In this document: positions 5,566-13,228 of the stretch, piece after piece
How the letters are laid out: each line of letters begins with the position of its first letter
Position numbering within the stretch: position 1 is the first letter of the stretch
Source: JAXGYX01 sp964487355
Lineage (GTDB): Bacteria; Bacillota; Clostridia; Saccharofermentanales; Fastidiosipilaceae
Assembly (NCBI GenBank): GCA_964487355.1
Contig: CAZAPS010000037.1
Location: 1-14,661, forward strand
Direction: 5' to 3'
DNA: 14,661 nucleotides
Position numbers and translations under genes: made by a program
The notes under the pieces: model-generated
The model's input: the letters and a program-made list of their open reading frames with translations, nothing else
What the model was told of the DNA's origin: nothing
Databases searched by the model: none

Positions 5566-6351
5566 TCAAATTCTAACAACTTGAGTAAATTCCAGTTCCA
5601 CCGGTGTTTCCCGGCCAAACATGGAAACCATCACACTCACTTTTTTCTTTTCGTGGCTGATCGACTCGACGCGACCATTAAAGTTCTCGAGTGGTCCATT
5701 GATGATCTTCACCGTGTCGCCCACAATATAGTCCACAACCGGAACCCAGTCCGAAACCATGCCCATAATGGCAAGTTCTTCTTCGGTCAGTGGCACCGGG
5801 CGTGAGTTGGGTCCGACAAACCCGGTCACTCCACGAGTGTTGCGCACAATGTACCAGATCTCATCGGTCAACACCATTTTGATCATGACATAGCCCGGAT
5901 AGATCTTTTTCATCGAGGTCTTGCGCTTGCCGTCTTTAATCTCGACGACCTCTTCCATTGGAATGTAAATCTCCTGGATATAGTCCTGGATTCCTCGATT
6001 TTCGACAATTTTGTCGAGTGTCACTTTTACTTTATTTTCGTAACCTGAATACGTGTGCACGACATACCAAAATGCTTCTTCACCCTTATAACTGGGTTCG
6101 GAAACTTTTTCGGGATCGACATCGGGCAACGTTGAATCATCATATGACGGAGTGTCTCCCTCATTTTGTTCATCGTCCTCACTCGTCGCCGTCAACACGA
6201 TTCCGGTATCCTCACTGTCTGAATCGTCAGAAGTCGCTGATTGGTCTGCGTCTTCAAGCATTTCGACCGGATCTGACGCTGACGTCGGCTCAGATGTCTC
6301 AATCTGATCTGAATTCGTGTCCGTCCAATCAGACATGACATTTTCTGGCAT
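5566..6351 (-). CDS. nusG: Transcription termination/antitermination factor NusG with long acidic N-terminus
   Basis: NusG binds RNA polymerase through its NGN domain. In many bacteria it also contacts Rho or the ribosomal S10 protein through its KOW domain. Of 261 residues, 1-91 form a Ser/Asp/Glu/Thr-rich segment with no predicted fold. The NGN domain starts at FWYVVHTYSGYENKV (94-108), with KKIYPGYVMIKM (148-159) and NTRGVTGFVG (171-180). The KOW domain covers about 207-261 with GDTVKIINGPLENFNG (211-226). A typical Firmicute NusG has about 175-180 residues. The ATG at 6351 has AAGGAG at 6363-6358, so the extension is translated. The gene follows secE by 29 bases in the conserved secE-nusG-rplK order. 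Confidence 0.96.
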   Translation of the reverse strand: MPENVMSDWTDTNSDQIETSEPTSASDPVEMLEDADQSATSDDSDSEDTGIVLTATSEDDEQNEGDTPSYDDSTLPDVDPEKVSEPSYKGEEAFWYVVHTYSGYENKVKVTLDKIVENRGIQDYIQEIYIPMEEVVEIKDGKRKTSMKKIYPGYVMIKMVLTDEIWYIVRNTRGVTGFVGPNSRPVPLTEEELAIMGMVSDWVPVVDYIVGDTVKIINGPLENFNGRVESISHEKKKVSVMVSMFGRETPVELEFTQVVRI

Positions 6352-6380
6352 TCTTTTCTCCTTAAGAATTGATCGGCGGA

Positions 6381-6743
6381 TCAGTCTGTTTCGCCGGCAT
6401 CGTCCGCATCGTCGACATCAGAGATTTCCACTGTCGAGTCGGTCTCCTCAACCTGACGTGATTCTGAGGCCACCGCCGCTCGCTCCGCGTCATAAAAACC
6501 GCCCGCGCCCAATCCCGCCGTTATAATTGTGTCAGTCACAAAAATGAGCGCCACAAAAATGAAAATAATGGCGAAGGAAACAATAGCTGTCTTTCTAAGT
6601 TTCACCTTATCCGGCCAGCTTACCTGTTTCAGCTCATTTTTCAAACTACTGAAAAATGATTTCAGGCGACTGAAAAAACCCTTCTTTTTGACGGCTTTCG
6701 CGCCTTTTTTCTTACTATCTGTTTGTCTTCTTTTACTGGCCAT
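6381..6743 (-). CDS. secE: Preprotein translocase subunit SecE with acidic C-terminal tail
   Basis: SecE clamps the SecY channel in the cytoplasmic membrane. The 120 residues comprise a lysine-rich N-terminus (1-22), an amphipathic helix carrying the family signature NELKQVSWPDK (36-46), and a single membrane helix (about 52-75, AIVSFAIIFIFVALIFVTD). The remaining residues, about 80-120, form an acidic Asp/Glu/Thr/Ser tail. Gram-positive SecE proteins are usually about 60-70 residues and stop soon after the membrane helix, so the tail is unusual. The start at 6743 has a modest GAGGG site five bases upstream. It is preceded by rpmG and followed by nusG, the conserved order. Confidence 0.93.
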   Translation of the reverse strand: MASKRRQTDSKKKGAKAVKKKGFFSRLKSFFSSLKNELKQVSWPDKVKLRKTAIVSFAIIFIFVALIFVTDTIITAGLGAGGFYDAERAAVASESRQVEETDSTVEISDVDDADDAGETD

Positions 6744-6775
6744 TTCCGCCCTCGCAAATCATCGGACTTGTTTAA

Positions 6776-6943
6776 TCACTTCGTCTCTCTGTGGATTGTA
6801 TGTTTGTTGCAAAACTTACAAAACTTTTTGATCTCCAAGCGATCCGGATTATTATGCTTATTCTTCTTTGTAATATAGTTGCGTTGTTTGCAATCGGTGC
6901 ACGCCATCGTGATTCGCTCACGCAAGCCTGTTCTTGTCGCCAT
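6776..6943 (-). CDS. rpmG: 50S ribosomal protein L33, zinc-binding form
   Basis: This small gene encodes 55 residues beginning MATRTGLRERITMACTDCKQ. L33 binds the large subunit near the E site. Four cysteines (C15, C18, C42, C45) in two CxxC pairs indicate the zinc-binding version rather than the cysteine-free paralogue that some bacteria use under zinc limitation. The NYITKKNKHNNPDRLEIKKF segment (22-41) is typical of the family. The ATG at 6943 follows GGAGGG at 6954-6949. It is the first gene of the rpmG-secE-nusG-rplK-rplA unit, with a strong promoter about 75-100 bases upstream. Confidence 0.96.
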   Translation of the reverse strand: MATRTGLRERITMACTDCKQRNYITKKNKHNNPDRLEIKKFCKFCNKHTIHRETK

Positions 6944-6984
6944 GTCAACCCTCCATGTCTGATCTATAGTCCACGATTAAAATT

Positions 6985-7007
6985 GCCCTCGAAATTCCTT
7001 TCAGGGC
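6985..7007 (-). promoter_or_regulatory. Hairpin in the rpmG-secE-nusG leader
   Basis: GCCCUGAAA (7007-6999) pairs with UUUC (6994-6991) and AGGGC (6989-6985), leaving one bulged G and a four-base GGAA loop. AAUUUUAAU follows in the transcript, a poor U-run. It lies about five bases after the predicted start. It may stabilise the 5' end or act as a weak attenuator. Confidence 0.4.
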
Positions 7008-7018
7008 ACAGCTTGATG

Positions 7019-7047
7019 ATATTATCAGATTTCTCCGACAATGTCAA
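7019..7047 (-). promoter_or_regulatory. Near-consensus promoter of rpmG-secE-nusG-rplKA
   Basis: A perfect -35 box TTGACA (7047-7042) and a -10 box TAATAT (7024-7019), with an upstream TG giving an extended -10, are separated by exactly 17 bases. The predicted start is near 7012. This is the best promoter in the window, as expected for a ribosomal operon, and it marks the end of histidine operon control. Confidence 0.9.
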
Positions 7048-7112
7048 TATTTTCCATTTTGTAGATTCAGCAAAGTTGACACTTTCTGAAAACCGACAAT
7101 CCCGCGCGAGGA

Positions 7113-7403
7113 TCATGCTCGCCGACTTTTTAATTCTTTATAAATATCGTCCAGATTGACTCCACGATCCACCATCAGGACCAAAGTGTGATAAAAAAGA
7201 TCACTAACTTCATAGACAATTTCGTCTTTGACATCATTTTTGGCCGCGATGACAACTTCGGTCGCCTCTTCGCCTATTTTTTTGCAGATTTTGTCCACAC
7301 CTTTTTCAAAAAGATAAGTTGTATAAGCGCCTTCTCGCGGATTCGCCTTACGGTCTTCAATCAGTTCAAACAATTCATCCATTAGCTCACCAAATTGGTT
7401 CAT
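7113..7403 (-). CDS. hisE: Phosphoribosyl-ATP pyrophosphatase
   Basis: HisE hydrolyses phosphoribosyl-ATP to phosphoribosyl-AMP and pyrophosphate, the second step of histidine synthesis. The 96-residue all-helical protein has the MazG-like acidic metal-binding helices KKIGEEATEVVIAAK (41-55) and EIVYEVSDLFYHTLVL (61-76). I chose the ATG at 7403 because AAAGGA lies seven bases upstream at 7416-7411 and the family starts near there. The longer frame to 7460 adds unrelated sequence. In many bacteria HisE is fused to HisI, but here it stands alone after a 105-base gap in which I find neither a clear promoter nor a terminator. No good terminator follows it. Only a weak 5-bp stem overlaps the stop. 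Confidence 0.94.
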   Translation of the reverse strand: MNQFGELMDELFELIEDRKANPREGAYTTYLFEKGVDKICKKIGEEATEVVIAAKNDVKDEIVYEVSDLFYHTLVLMVDRGVNLDDIYKELKSRRA

Positions 7404-7508
7404 ATGGTCTTCCTTTCTTTTCTCCCCACAGCTGGTGTTTTTATAAATAGGTACATACATTTTATGACGCTAGAACATGACTTCACAGTCCGGCCCGTCG
7501 GAGTCAGA

Positions 7509-8696
7509 TCAATTCACTTCGTTCAGCTCACTCAATTCGCGATAGAAACAACTGCGATTGCCGGTGTGACAGGCCACACCGATCTGGTACACCTCAAACA
7601 ACAATGTGTCCATATCGCAATCAATCCTCGCACCGGTAACAACTTGGGTATGTCCCGAGGTCTCGCCTTTCATCCAAAGCCGATCCCGACTGCGGCTGTG
7701 ATAGTGCATCAGCCCGGTGTTTAAGGTCGCCAGAAAAGCTTCCTCATCCATGTACGCCACCATCAAAACCTGGCCAAGCTGATGTTCCACCGTGACTACC
7801 GGAATCAGGCCATCCGTACCCTTGCGGAATCGGCTCCACAATTCTCTACCTTGATTTGGCTGAATCTTTCCGTCATACGGCTTCACGCCACGTGCAAGGC
7901 GCTCCGCCTCAAGATCATCCTCATCGTCCTCGACATGGCCCATTCTAACCGGGACACCCATGCCTTTTAAATATCGCTTGAGCGCCACGATCTCTATTTC
8001 CTGAAAATGAAACAGGCTGGCCGCCAGGGCCGCGTCGGCCTTGCCGATGGTGAACGCCTCGTAGAAATCCTCCATCTCACCCGCGCCGCCCGACGCGGTC
8101 ACCGGAATGGAGACCGCTTCACGCACCCGTCTGGTCAGATCGGTGTCGTAACCTGATCTCGTGCCGTCGCGATCCATGCTGGTCAACAAAATCTCGCCCG
8201 CTCCAAGCTGCGCCACTCTGGCGGCCCACTCCACCGGATCTAAGCCGGTGTGTCTTGTTCCTCCGTCAATCACGACCTCCAAGCGCTCTTCCTCATTGGT
8301 CACCGCGTCGATCGCGACCACAACGCGCTTGGAGCCAAACTCAGCGGCCGCCTGATGAATCAGATCCGGATCGCGCACGGCGATTGAATTAAGTGAAACC
8401 TTGTCCGCTCCGGCTTGAAGCACATCACCTATGTCTTTAATCGTGGCGATCCCGCCACCGACGGTTAATGGAATCGACAGATTCCCGGCGACCCGACTCA
8501 CCAGCTCTGTGATCGTTTTGCGGCGGTCCAACGTGGCGGTTATATCCAGCAGCACCAACTCGTCCGCCCCCGCGTCATTATAGCGTTTCGCGATTTCGAC
8601 CGGATCGCCCGCGTCGCGGATATTTTCAAAATTCACGCCCTTGACGACCCGTCCGTCTTTGATATCCAGACAAGGTATTATTCGTTTCGCATGCAT
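7509..8696 (-). CDS. hisF-hisI: HisF-HisI fusion: imidazole glycerol phosphate synthase cyclase and phosphoribosyl-AMP cyclohydrolase
   Basis: One 395-residue frame holds two enzymes. Residues 1-252 are a full HisF barrel (step five, cyclising PRFAR with ammonia to IGP and AICAR), starting MHAKRIIPCLDIKDGRVVKG with catalytic D11 and D130, and the phosphate-binding VGGGI (79-83) and ASGGAG (201-206). Residues about 285-390 are HisI (step three, opening the adenine ring of phosphoribosyl-AMP), with the zinc/magnesium signature DCDMD (359-363) and C376, H377 and C383 in ACHTGNRSC. The linker (about 253-284) is acidic, includes EDDEDDLEAE, and holds no plausible internal start. The ATG at 8696 overlaps the end of hisA by 19 bases. 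Separate HisF, or HisI fused to HisE, is the common arrangement. Confidence 0.94.
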   Translation of the reverse strand: MHAKRIIPCLDIKDGRVVKGVNFENIRDAGDPVEIAKRYNDAGADELVLLDITATLDRRKTITELVSRVAGNLSIPLTVGGGIATIKDIGDVLQAGADKVSLNSIAVRDPDLIHQAAAEFGSKRVVVAIDAVTNEEERLEVVIDGGTRHTGLDPVEWAARVAQLGAGEILLTSMDRDGTRSGYDTDLTRRVREAVSIPVTASGGAGEMEDFYEAFTIGKADAALAASLFHFQEIEIVALKRYLKGMGVPVRMGHVEDDEDDLEAERLARGVKPYDGKIQPNQGRELWSRFRKGTDGLIPVVTVEHQLGQVLMVAYMDEEAFLATLNTGLMHYHSRSRDRLWMKGETSGHTQVVTGARIDCDMDTLLFEVYQIGVACHTGNRSCFYRELSELNEVN

Positions 8697-9388
8697 TGCG
8701 CCAAATCCACCTTTCCCTCATACAAAGCCTTGCCCACGATCACACCGGCGGCGCCGATATTTCTGCAAGCGACAATATCAGCATCCGAAGACACGCCTCC
8801 CGATACAATCACATCCAGTCCAGTACGAAGCATCAGTTCCTTGCTGCTGGCCAAGGAGGGGCCCACCAGGCTGCCATCTCGTTCAATATCAGTATAAATG
8901 ACTGTGCGGGCGCCCAGCTCTTTCATTCGCAACGCCAAGGTAATGGTATCCACACCACTGTCCTGCGTCCAACCGGACACGCGCACCATCCCATTGCGAC
9001 TGTCAATGCCAACGGCGACACGATCGCCATGCTCGGCCAAAGCCTCTTTCGCGAAATTTTCGTCCCGTACCGCCGCTGTGCCGATCACACACCTCGCCAC
9101 ACCACACTTGTACAGTTCTTCCATGGTTTCCAGCGAACGAATGCCACCTCCGGTCTGCACCTTCATACCCGTCTCTTGCACAATCGTTTGAATGATCTCA
9201 CGATTATGCGCGATTCCCGTCCGCGCAGCGTCCAGGTCGACCACATGAAGCCAGTCACACCCGGTCTGAGCGATCGATTTGGCGACGGCTACGGGGTCAT
9301 CCGAATATTCGGTCACTTTGTTATAGTCACCCCGATACAAGCGCACGCAACGCCCGTTCAACAGATCAATGGCCGGATAGATAATCAT
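8678..9388 (-). CDS. hisA: ProFAR isomerase (phosphoribosylformimino-AICAR ribotide isomerase)
   Basis: HisA performs the Amadori rearrangement of ProFAR to PRFAR, step four, using a TIM barrel related to HisF. The 236 residues begin MIIYPAIDLLNGRCVRLYRG with the catalytic aspartate at D8. The second catalytic aspartate is D129 in VAVGIDSRNG, and the phosphate sites are TGGGI (79-83) and SGGVSS. TDIERDG at 166-172 is a further family mark. I chose the ATG at 9388 because GGAGG lies eight bases upstream and the family starts MIIYPAID. The frame to 9430 adds an unsupported basic extension. A gap of 131 bases separates it from hisB, where hisH is often found. The gene runs directly into hisF-hisI. 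Confidence 0.96.
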   Translation of the reverse strand: MIIYPAIDLLNGRCVRLYRGDYNKVTEYSDDPVAVAKSIAQTGCDWLHVVDLDAARTGIAHNREIIQTIVQETGMKVQTGGGIRSLETMEELYKCGVARCVIGTAAVRDENFAKEALAEHGDRVAVGIDSRNGMVRVSGWTQDSGVDTITLALRMKELGARTVIYTDIERDGSLVGPSLASSKELMLRTGLDVIVSGGVSSDADIVACRNIGAAGVIVGKALYEGKVDLAQCMRNE

Positions 9389-9519
9389 TTTATGTTCCTC
9401 CATGCGTCTCATTCTCGAGATCGCGCGCATTCAAGTTTTCCCAATCACACATTAAGCTTTATCAAATAACCGATCAGCTTCGATCCAATCCACACTGTCG
9501 GACACACGATTTTTCTATT

Positions 9520-10110
9520 CTACAGCACTCCTTTGGTCGAGGGAACTCCTGACTCCCGGCTGTCCAAAGACACCGCCTGACGTAAGGCCCGGGCAAATCC
9601 TTTAAAGATCGCCTCGATCTCATGGTGGGTGTTTCCACCTTTTGTCAACAAAGACACATGCAGCGTTGCCTTGGCGGACATCGCGAACGCTCGGAAAAAC
9701 TCTTCGGTCAACTGGGTGTCAAATCCACCGCACATCGGCGCTTTGAATTCCGCGTCAAAAACCAGGTAAGGGCGGCCGGACAGATCCACAACCGTGCGGG
9801 TCAGCGCCTCATCCATCGGCAGATACATCGTGCCGTAACGCCGGATGCCCACTTTGTCACCCAGTGCCTGGCTGAACGCCGCGCCGAGTAAAAGCCCGGT
9901 ATCCTCCACCAGATGATGGCCATCCGTCTCCAAATCCGAACGGTCGACATTCACGGTCAAATCAAATTTCCCATGGGCGGACCACAATGTCAGCATATGA
10001 TCAAAAAAACCGATTCCGGTGTTCACTTCCACACGCCCCGTGCCGTCCAGATTGATTTTCAAATCAATCCGCGTCTCTTCCGTATTGCGTTTCAACGCTA
10101 CCTGTCTCAT
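9520..10110 (-). CDS. hisB: Imidazoleglycerol-phosphate dehydratase
   Basis: HisB dehydrates imidazoleglycerol phosphate to imidazole acetol phosphate using a di-manganese centre in a 24-subunit shell. The 196 residues show the metal-binding signatures FFDHML (35-40), DGHHLVEDTG (63-72) and NTHHEIEAIFKGFARAL (160-176). It is the single-domain dehydratase. The histidinol-phosphate phosphatase domain present in the enterobacterial bifunctional HisB is missing. The ATG at 10110 lies one base beyond the hisC stop with GGGAG at 10119-10115, so I prefer it to the in-frame ATG four codons earlier, which has no good ribosome site. Confidence 0.96.
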   Translation of the reverse strand: MRQVALKRNTEETRIDLKINLDGTGRVEVNTGIGFFDHMLTLWSAHGKFDLTVNVDRSDLETDGHHLVEDTGLLLGAAFSQALGDKVGIRRYGTMYLPMDEALTRTVVDLSGRPYLVFDAEFKAPMCGGFDTQLTEEFFRAFAMSAKATLHVSLLTKGGNTHHEIEAIFKGFARALRQAVSLDSRESGVPSTKGVL

Positions 10111-10111
10111 G

Positions 10112-11215
10112 TCAACTCCCATCTTTCATCAAAAGTTCAATTTTTTCCTTTAACACGGCCATCTGTTCCGCGGTTCCTATCGTGATTCGCACATATTCGT
10201 CAATTTTTGGTGACGCGAAATGCCTTACAAGTATACCTTCTTTTCGCAACGCGTCATAGATTTGCCTTCCGCCAAAGCCCGGCACCATCAGCCATAAAAA
10301 ATTGGTCTTTGACCGAGTCAAAACACAACCAAGATCGCTCAAAAAACGAGCGGTCTCTTCTCTCGTTTCGATAATCTGGGCGCGCCGGCGTTTGAAGTAC
10401 GCCTGATCCCTGATCGCAGCAGTCGCGACCGTCTGGGCGATGGTGCCAACAGTGTAGGAGTTAAAACTGTCTCGCACGCGGCACAGCCCCGCTATCAATT
10501 CAGGATGGCCAAGCGCGAAGCCCACACGCAGACCGGCAAGTGAATAAGATTTTGAAAACGTCCGCGTCACCAATAAATTTGGATAGTCGGATATTAAGGA
10601 TATAGCCGATTGATCATCAAAGTCAGCATAAGCCTCATCGACAATCACCACCCGTCTGCTGTCAAAATCCACGATACGTTCAATTTGTTCGACTGACAGT
10701 GATAAACCGGTGGGCGCATTGGGGTTGGCCAGCACGACACCACCCGAGTTACAAAGATAATCATCTATTTTCAGCTCGAAATCCTCGCCAATCGCCGGCG
10801 TTTCAAATGGCACATCATACATCCTTGCGTAAACCGGATAAAATGAATATGTTACATCCGGAAACAAGATCGCCTCACCTCCCGCCGAGGAGTTCTCAAA
10901 AAAGGCCTGATAGGCGATCGCCAGCACCTCGTCCGACCCATTTCCCATAAAAACGGAATCAATCGACAGACCATATTCAGCGGCTATCGCCTGGCGGACC
11001 ACCCGGCAGGTCGGATCCGGATATAGACCCAAAGTCGCAGGATCGGTCCCTCGCAATACCTCTTCGACCGTCGGAGAGGGAGGATAAGGATTTTCATTGG
11101 TGTTCAGCTTGATGAAACTACGCTCTCGCGGCTGTTCACCCGGCACATAGGGAACCAAAGCCCGCGTATGTTGATTCCAGTATCTACTCGTCACGCCGGT
11201 GGTCTCGGTATTCAT
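10112..11215 (-). CDS. hisC: Histidinol-phosphate aminotransferase
   Basis: HisC is a class I/II PLP-dependent aminotransferase that converts imidazole acetol phosphate and glutamate to histidinol phosphate. In the 367 residues the PLP lysine is K222 in TFSKSYSLAGLRVG. Other cofactor and substrate contacts are KLNTNENPYPPSP (36-48), GNGSDE (91-96), ANPNAPTG (163-170), DEAYADF (193-199) and YVRITIG (341-347). The ATG at 11215 overlaps the hisD stop as ATGA, with GGAGGAAG just before it inside the hisD end, which supports coupling. It ends one base before hisB. Some HisC homologues act on aromatic amino acids, but the operon makes histidine the safe assignment. Confidence 0.96.
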   Translation of the reverse strand: MNTETTGVTSRYWNQHTRALVPYVPGEQPRERSFIKLNTNENPYPPSPTVEEVLRGTDPATLGLYPDPTCRVVRQAIAAEYGLSIDSVFMGNGSDEVLAIAYQAFFENSSAGGEAILFPDVTYSFYPVYARMYDVPFETPAIGEDFELKIDDYLCNSGGVVLANPNAPTGLSLSVEQIERIVDFDSRRVVIVDEAYADFDDQSAISLISDYPNLLVTRTFSKSYSLAGLRVGFALGHPELIAGLCRVRDSFNSYTVGTIAQTVATAAIRDQAYFKRRRAQIIETREETARFLSDLGCVLTRSKTNFLWLMVPGFGGRQIYDALRKEGILVRHFASPKIDEYVRITIGTAEQMAVLKEKIELLMKDGS

Positions 11216-12570
11216 AAATAATCTTCCTCCATTTTCGCGAAAAAGTCTTTGTCATCCTCGAAACGGACCATTATGGATTTCGCGTGACAGTCCAACGATT
11301 CCAGATTGGCCAGACGCGCGATCGAATGAGCGCAGGCTCTCAGCGAGTCACGGTCGTATCGGATCACACTGATTTTTTTGAGAAAATCAGTGGTGTTGAG
11401 TGGCGAAAAGAATCGCGCGGTTCCACTGGTCGGCAACACATGGTTTGGTCCCGCGAAATAATCACCGAGCGGTTCGGGGCTGTAGTTGCCCATAAAGACA
11501 GCGCCGACATGTTTAAGCAATGGCAGCAGGCGATCTTGTTCCCGCTCATTGACGCACAGCTCCAGATGTTCGGGCGCGATCCGGTTGGAAAACTCAACCG
11601 CCTGATCCAGATCGTCCACCTTGATCAATGCCGCGTAATCACTCAAGGAGCGTGACAGGATCTCTTTTCGTCCGGCGGTTTCAAACAGTCGCTCAATTTC
11701 CACGGACACCTCTTCTATTAGCGAAGTGGAGGTGGAAATCAGCACCGCCGACGCCATAAGGTCATGCTCAGCCTGTGACAGCATGTCGGCGGCGACATAT
11801 CGGGCATTCGCGCTGTCGTCCGCGATGATCAATATCTCCGATGGACCCGCGAACATATCAATATCACATGTGCCATAGACCAAGCGTTTCGCTGTGTTGA
11901 CATAGATGTTGCCCGGCCCGCAAATCTTATCCACCTTTGGAATTGTCTCAGTGCCGTATGCCAGCGCGGCTATGGCCTGCGCGCCACCCACCTTATAAAT
12001 TTCCTGGATACCCGCGATCTTCGCCGCCGCGATGATGATCGGCGCAATTGTTCCATCGGGCCGCGGAGGTGTGCACATCACCAGCTCACTGACTCCGGCG
12101 ACCGACGCGGGAATGGCGTTCATCAAAACAGAAGAAGGAAGGGGAGCGGTTCCACCTGGGACATACAGCCCCACTCTCTCCAGAGGGCGGACCTCCATGC
12201 CGACCTCCCCACCGTCCAACGTCCGCATGCGAAAGGGAGACTGACCCTTGCGCAGCTGTTCCTCGTGAAAACTCTCAATACGATCCGACGCAGCGCGCAA
12301 ATCATCCAGCACTACACGATCCAGCGAATCAAATGCCTCTTCAACTTCATTGGCTGTGACCTTACGGGTCGCGGCATCGATACGCGCACCGTCAAACTGC
12401 TCAGTATATTCCAAAAGAGCCTGATCACCCCGCAAACGAACCGTGTCCACAATCTCGTTGACCACATTCAAAACCGGGACCAGGTCCATTTTTCCGCGCG
12501 TCCCGATTGTCTCAAAAATCTCTTCAAACGACTCGACTGAGGCGTCAAATAAACGTAAACTACTTTTCAT
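11212..12570 (-). CDS. hisD: Histidinol dehydrogenase
   Basis: HisD oxidises histidinol to histidine in two NAD-dependent steps, the last two reactions of the pathway. The 452 residues carry the zinc ligands Q266 and H269 (SQAEHD), D370 and H429 (DCHAKSIM), and the catalytic pair E334-H335 (NRIAPEHLEL). Further family marks are YVPGGTAPLPSSVLM (136-150), GGAQAIAALAYGTE (195-208) and DMFAGPSEILIIAD (238-251). The ATG at 12570 overlaps the last 11 bases of hisG. A GAGGAG is too far upstream to be ideal, so translation probably depends on ribosomes finishing hisG. The protein is slightly longer than the roughly 430 residues usual for the family. Confidence 0.97.
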   Translation of the reverse strand: MKSSLRLFDASVESFEEIFETIGTRGKMDLVPVLNVVNEIVDTVRLRGDQALLEYTEQFDGARIDAATRKVTANEVEEAFDSLDRVVLDDLRAASDRIESFHEEQLRKGQSPFRMRTLDGGEVGMEVRPLERVGLYVPGGTAPLPSSVLMNAIPASVAGVSELVMCTPPRPDGTIAPIIIAAAKIAGIQEIYKVGGAQAIAALAYGTETIPKVDKICGPGNIYVNTAKRLVYGTCDIDMFAGPSEILIIADDSANARYVAADMLSQAEHDLMASAVLISTSTSLIEEVSVEIERLFETAGRKEILSRSLSDYAALIKVDDLDQAVEFSNRIAPEHLELCVNEREQDRLLPLLKHVGAVFMGNYSPEPLGDYFAGPNHVLPTSGTARFFSPLNTTDFLKKISVIRYDRDSLRACAHSIARLANLESLDCHAKSIMVRFEDDKDFFAKMEEDYL

Positions 12571-13228
12571 TTGAATCTATTTTTAACTCCTCGACCACCT
12601 TGCGAACTTTTTGGATCAGCGGATTGATCTGTTCATTTTTCATTTTCATGCTGACTCGGTTCACTACCAAACGCGCGCTGATCGGCGCGATTGTCTCAAA
12701 TACTTCCATGTCATTTTCACGCAAAGTGGCTCCGCTTTCAACAATATCGACGATGACATCCGCCAAACCAATCAGCGGCGCAAGTTCAATGGAACCGTTC
12801 AGTTTGATGATCTCCACCGACTCATGCCTTTTCTGGGCGAAATACTCACGAGTCGTCATCGGATATTTGGTCGCGACGCGTTTGTCCGGTATCGTCGACC
12901 AGCAACCCGCCTCGCTTTTGGGGCCACAGACCGCCAGACGGCAATGACCGTAATTCAAATCCAATACTTCATACAGGTTCTCGTGCGCTTCCAGCAAAGT
13001 ATCTTTGCCCACCACACCCACATCAGCCGCTCCATAGGCTACGTACGTCGGCACATCCACCGGCTTGGACATGATGAAACGCAGGCCCGCCCGTTCATCC
13101 TCAAGAATTAATTTCCTTGTCTTTTTTTTGACCACGCCACAGTCATATCCCGCTTTTTCCAGTAGCTCAATGGCCTGATCGCCCAGACGCCCTTTCGCCA
13201 GGGCGATGGTCAACATATTTGGTTTCAT
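12560..13228 (-). CDS. hisG: ATP phosphoribosyltransferase, short form catalytic subunit
   Basis: HisG joins ATP and PRPP to make phosphoribosyl-ATP, the committed and normally histidine-inhibited first step. The 222 residues are of the short type, which lacks the C-terminal regulatory domain and depends on HisZ, encoded just upstream. Visible motifs are ALAKGRLGDQAIELL (9-23), AADVGVVGKDTLLE (67-80) and the PRPP-binding loop DIVESGATLREN (161-172). The ATG at 13228 overlaps the hisZ stop by four bases, and GGAGGAG lies a few bases upstream within the hisZ end. This close coupling fits equal synthesis of the two subunits of the hetero-octamer. Confidence 0.97.
   Translation of the reverse strand: MKPNMLTIALAKGRLGDQAIELLEKAGYDCGVVKKKTRKLILEDERAGLRFIMSKPVDVPTYVAYGAADVGVVGKDTLLEAHENLYEVLDLNYGHCRLAVCGPKSEAGCWSTIPDKRVATKYPMTTREYFAQKRHESVEIIKLNGSIELAPLIGLADVIVDIVESGATLRENDMEVFETIAPISARLVVNRVSMKMKNEQINPLIQKVRKVVEELKIDSNEK

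Noticed and set aside
8696..9469. A 257-codon plus-strand open frame opposite hisA
   Set aside because: It mirrors the hisA reading frame in a GC-balanced gene, resembles no family and has no ribosome site. hisA has intact catalytic motifs.
9389..9519. Remnant of hisH in the hisB-hisA gap
   Set aside because: I read the minus-strand frames and found only a short open stretch ending IGSKLIGYLIKLNV, with no glutaminase motif, so a pseudogene cannot be supported.
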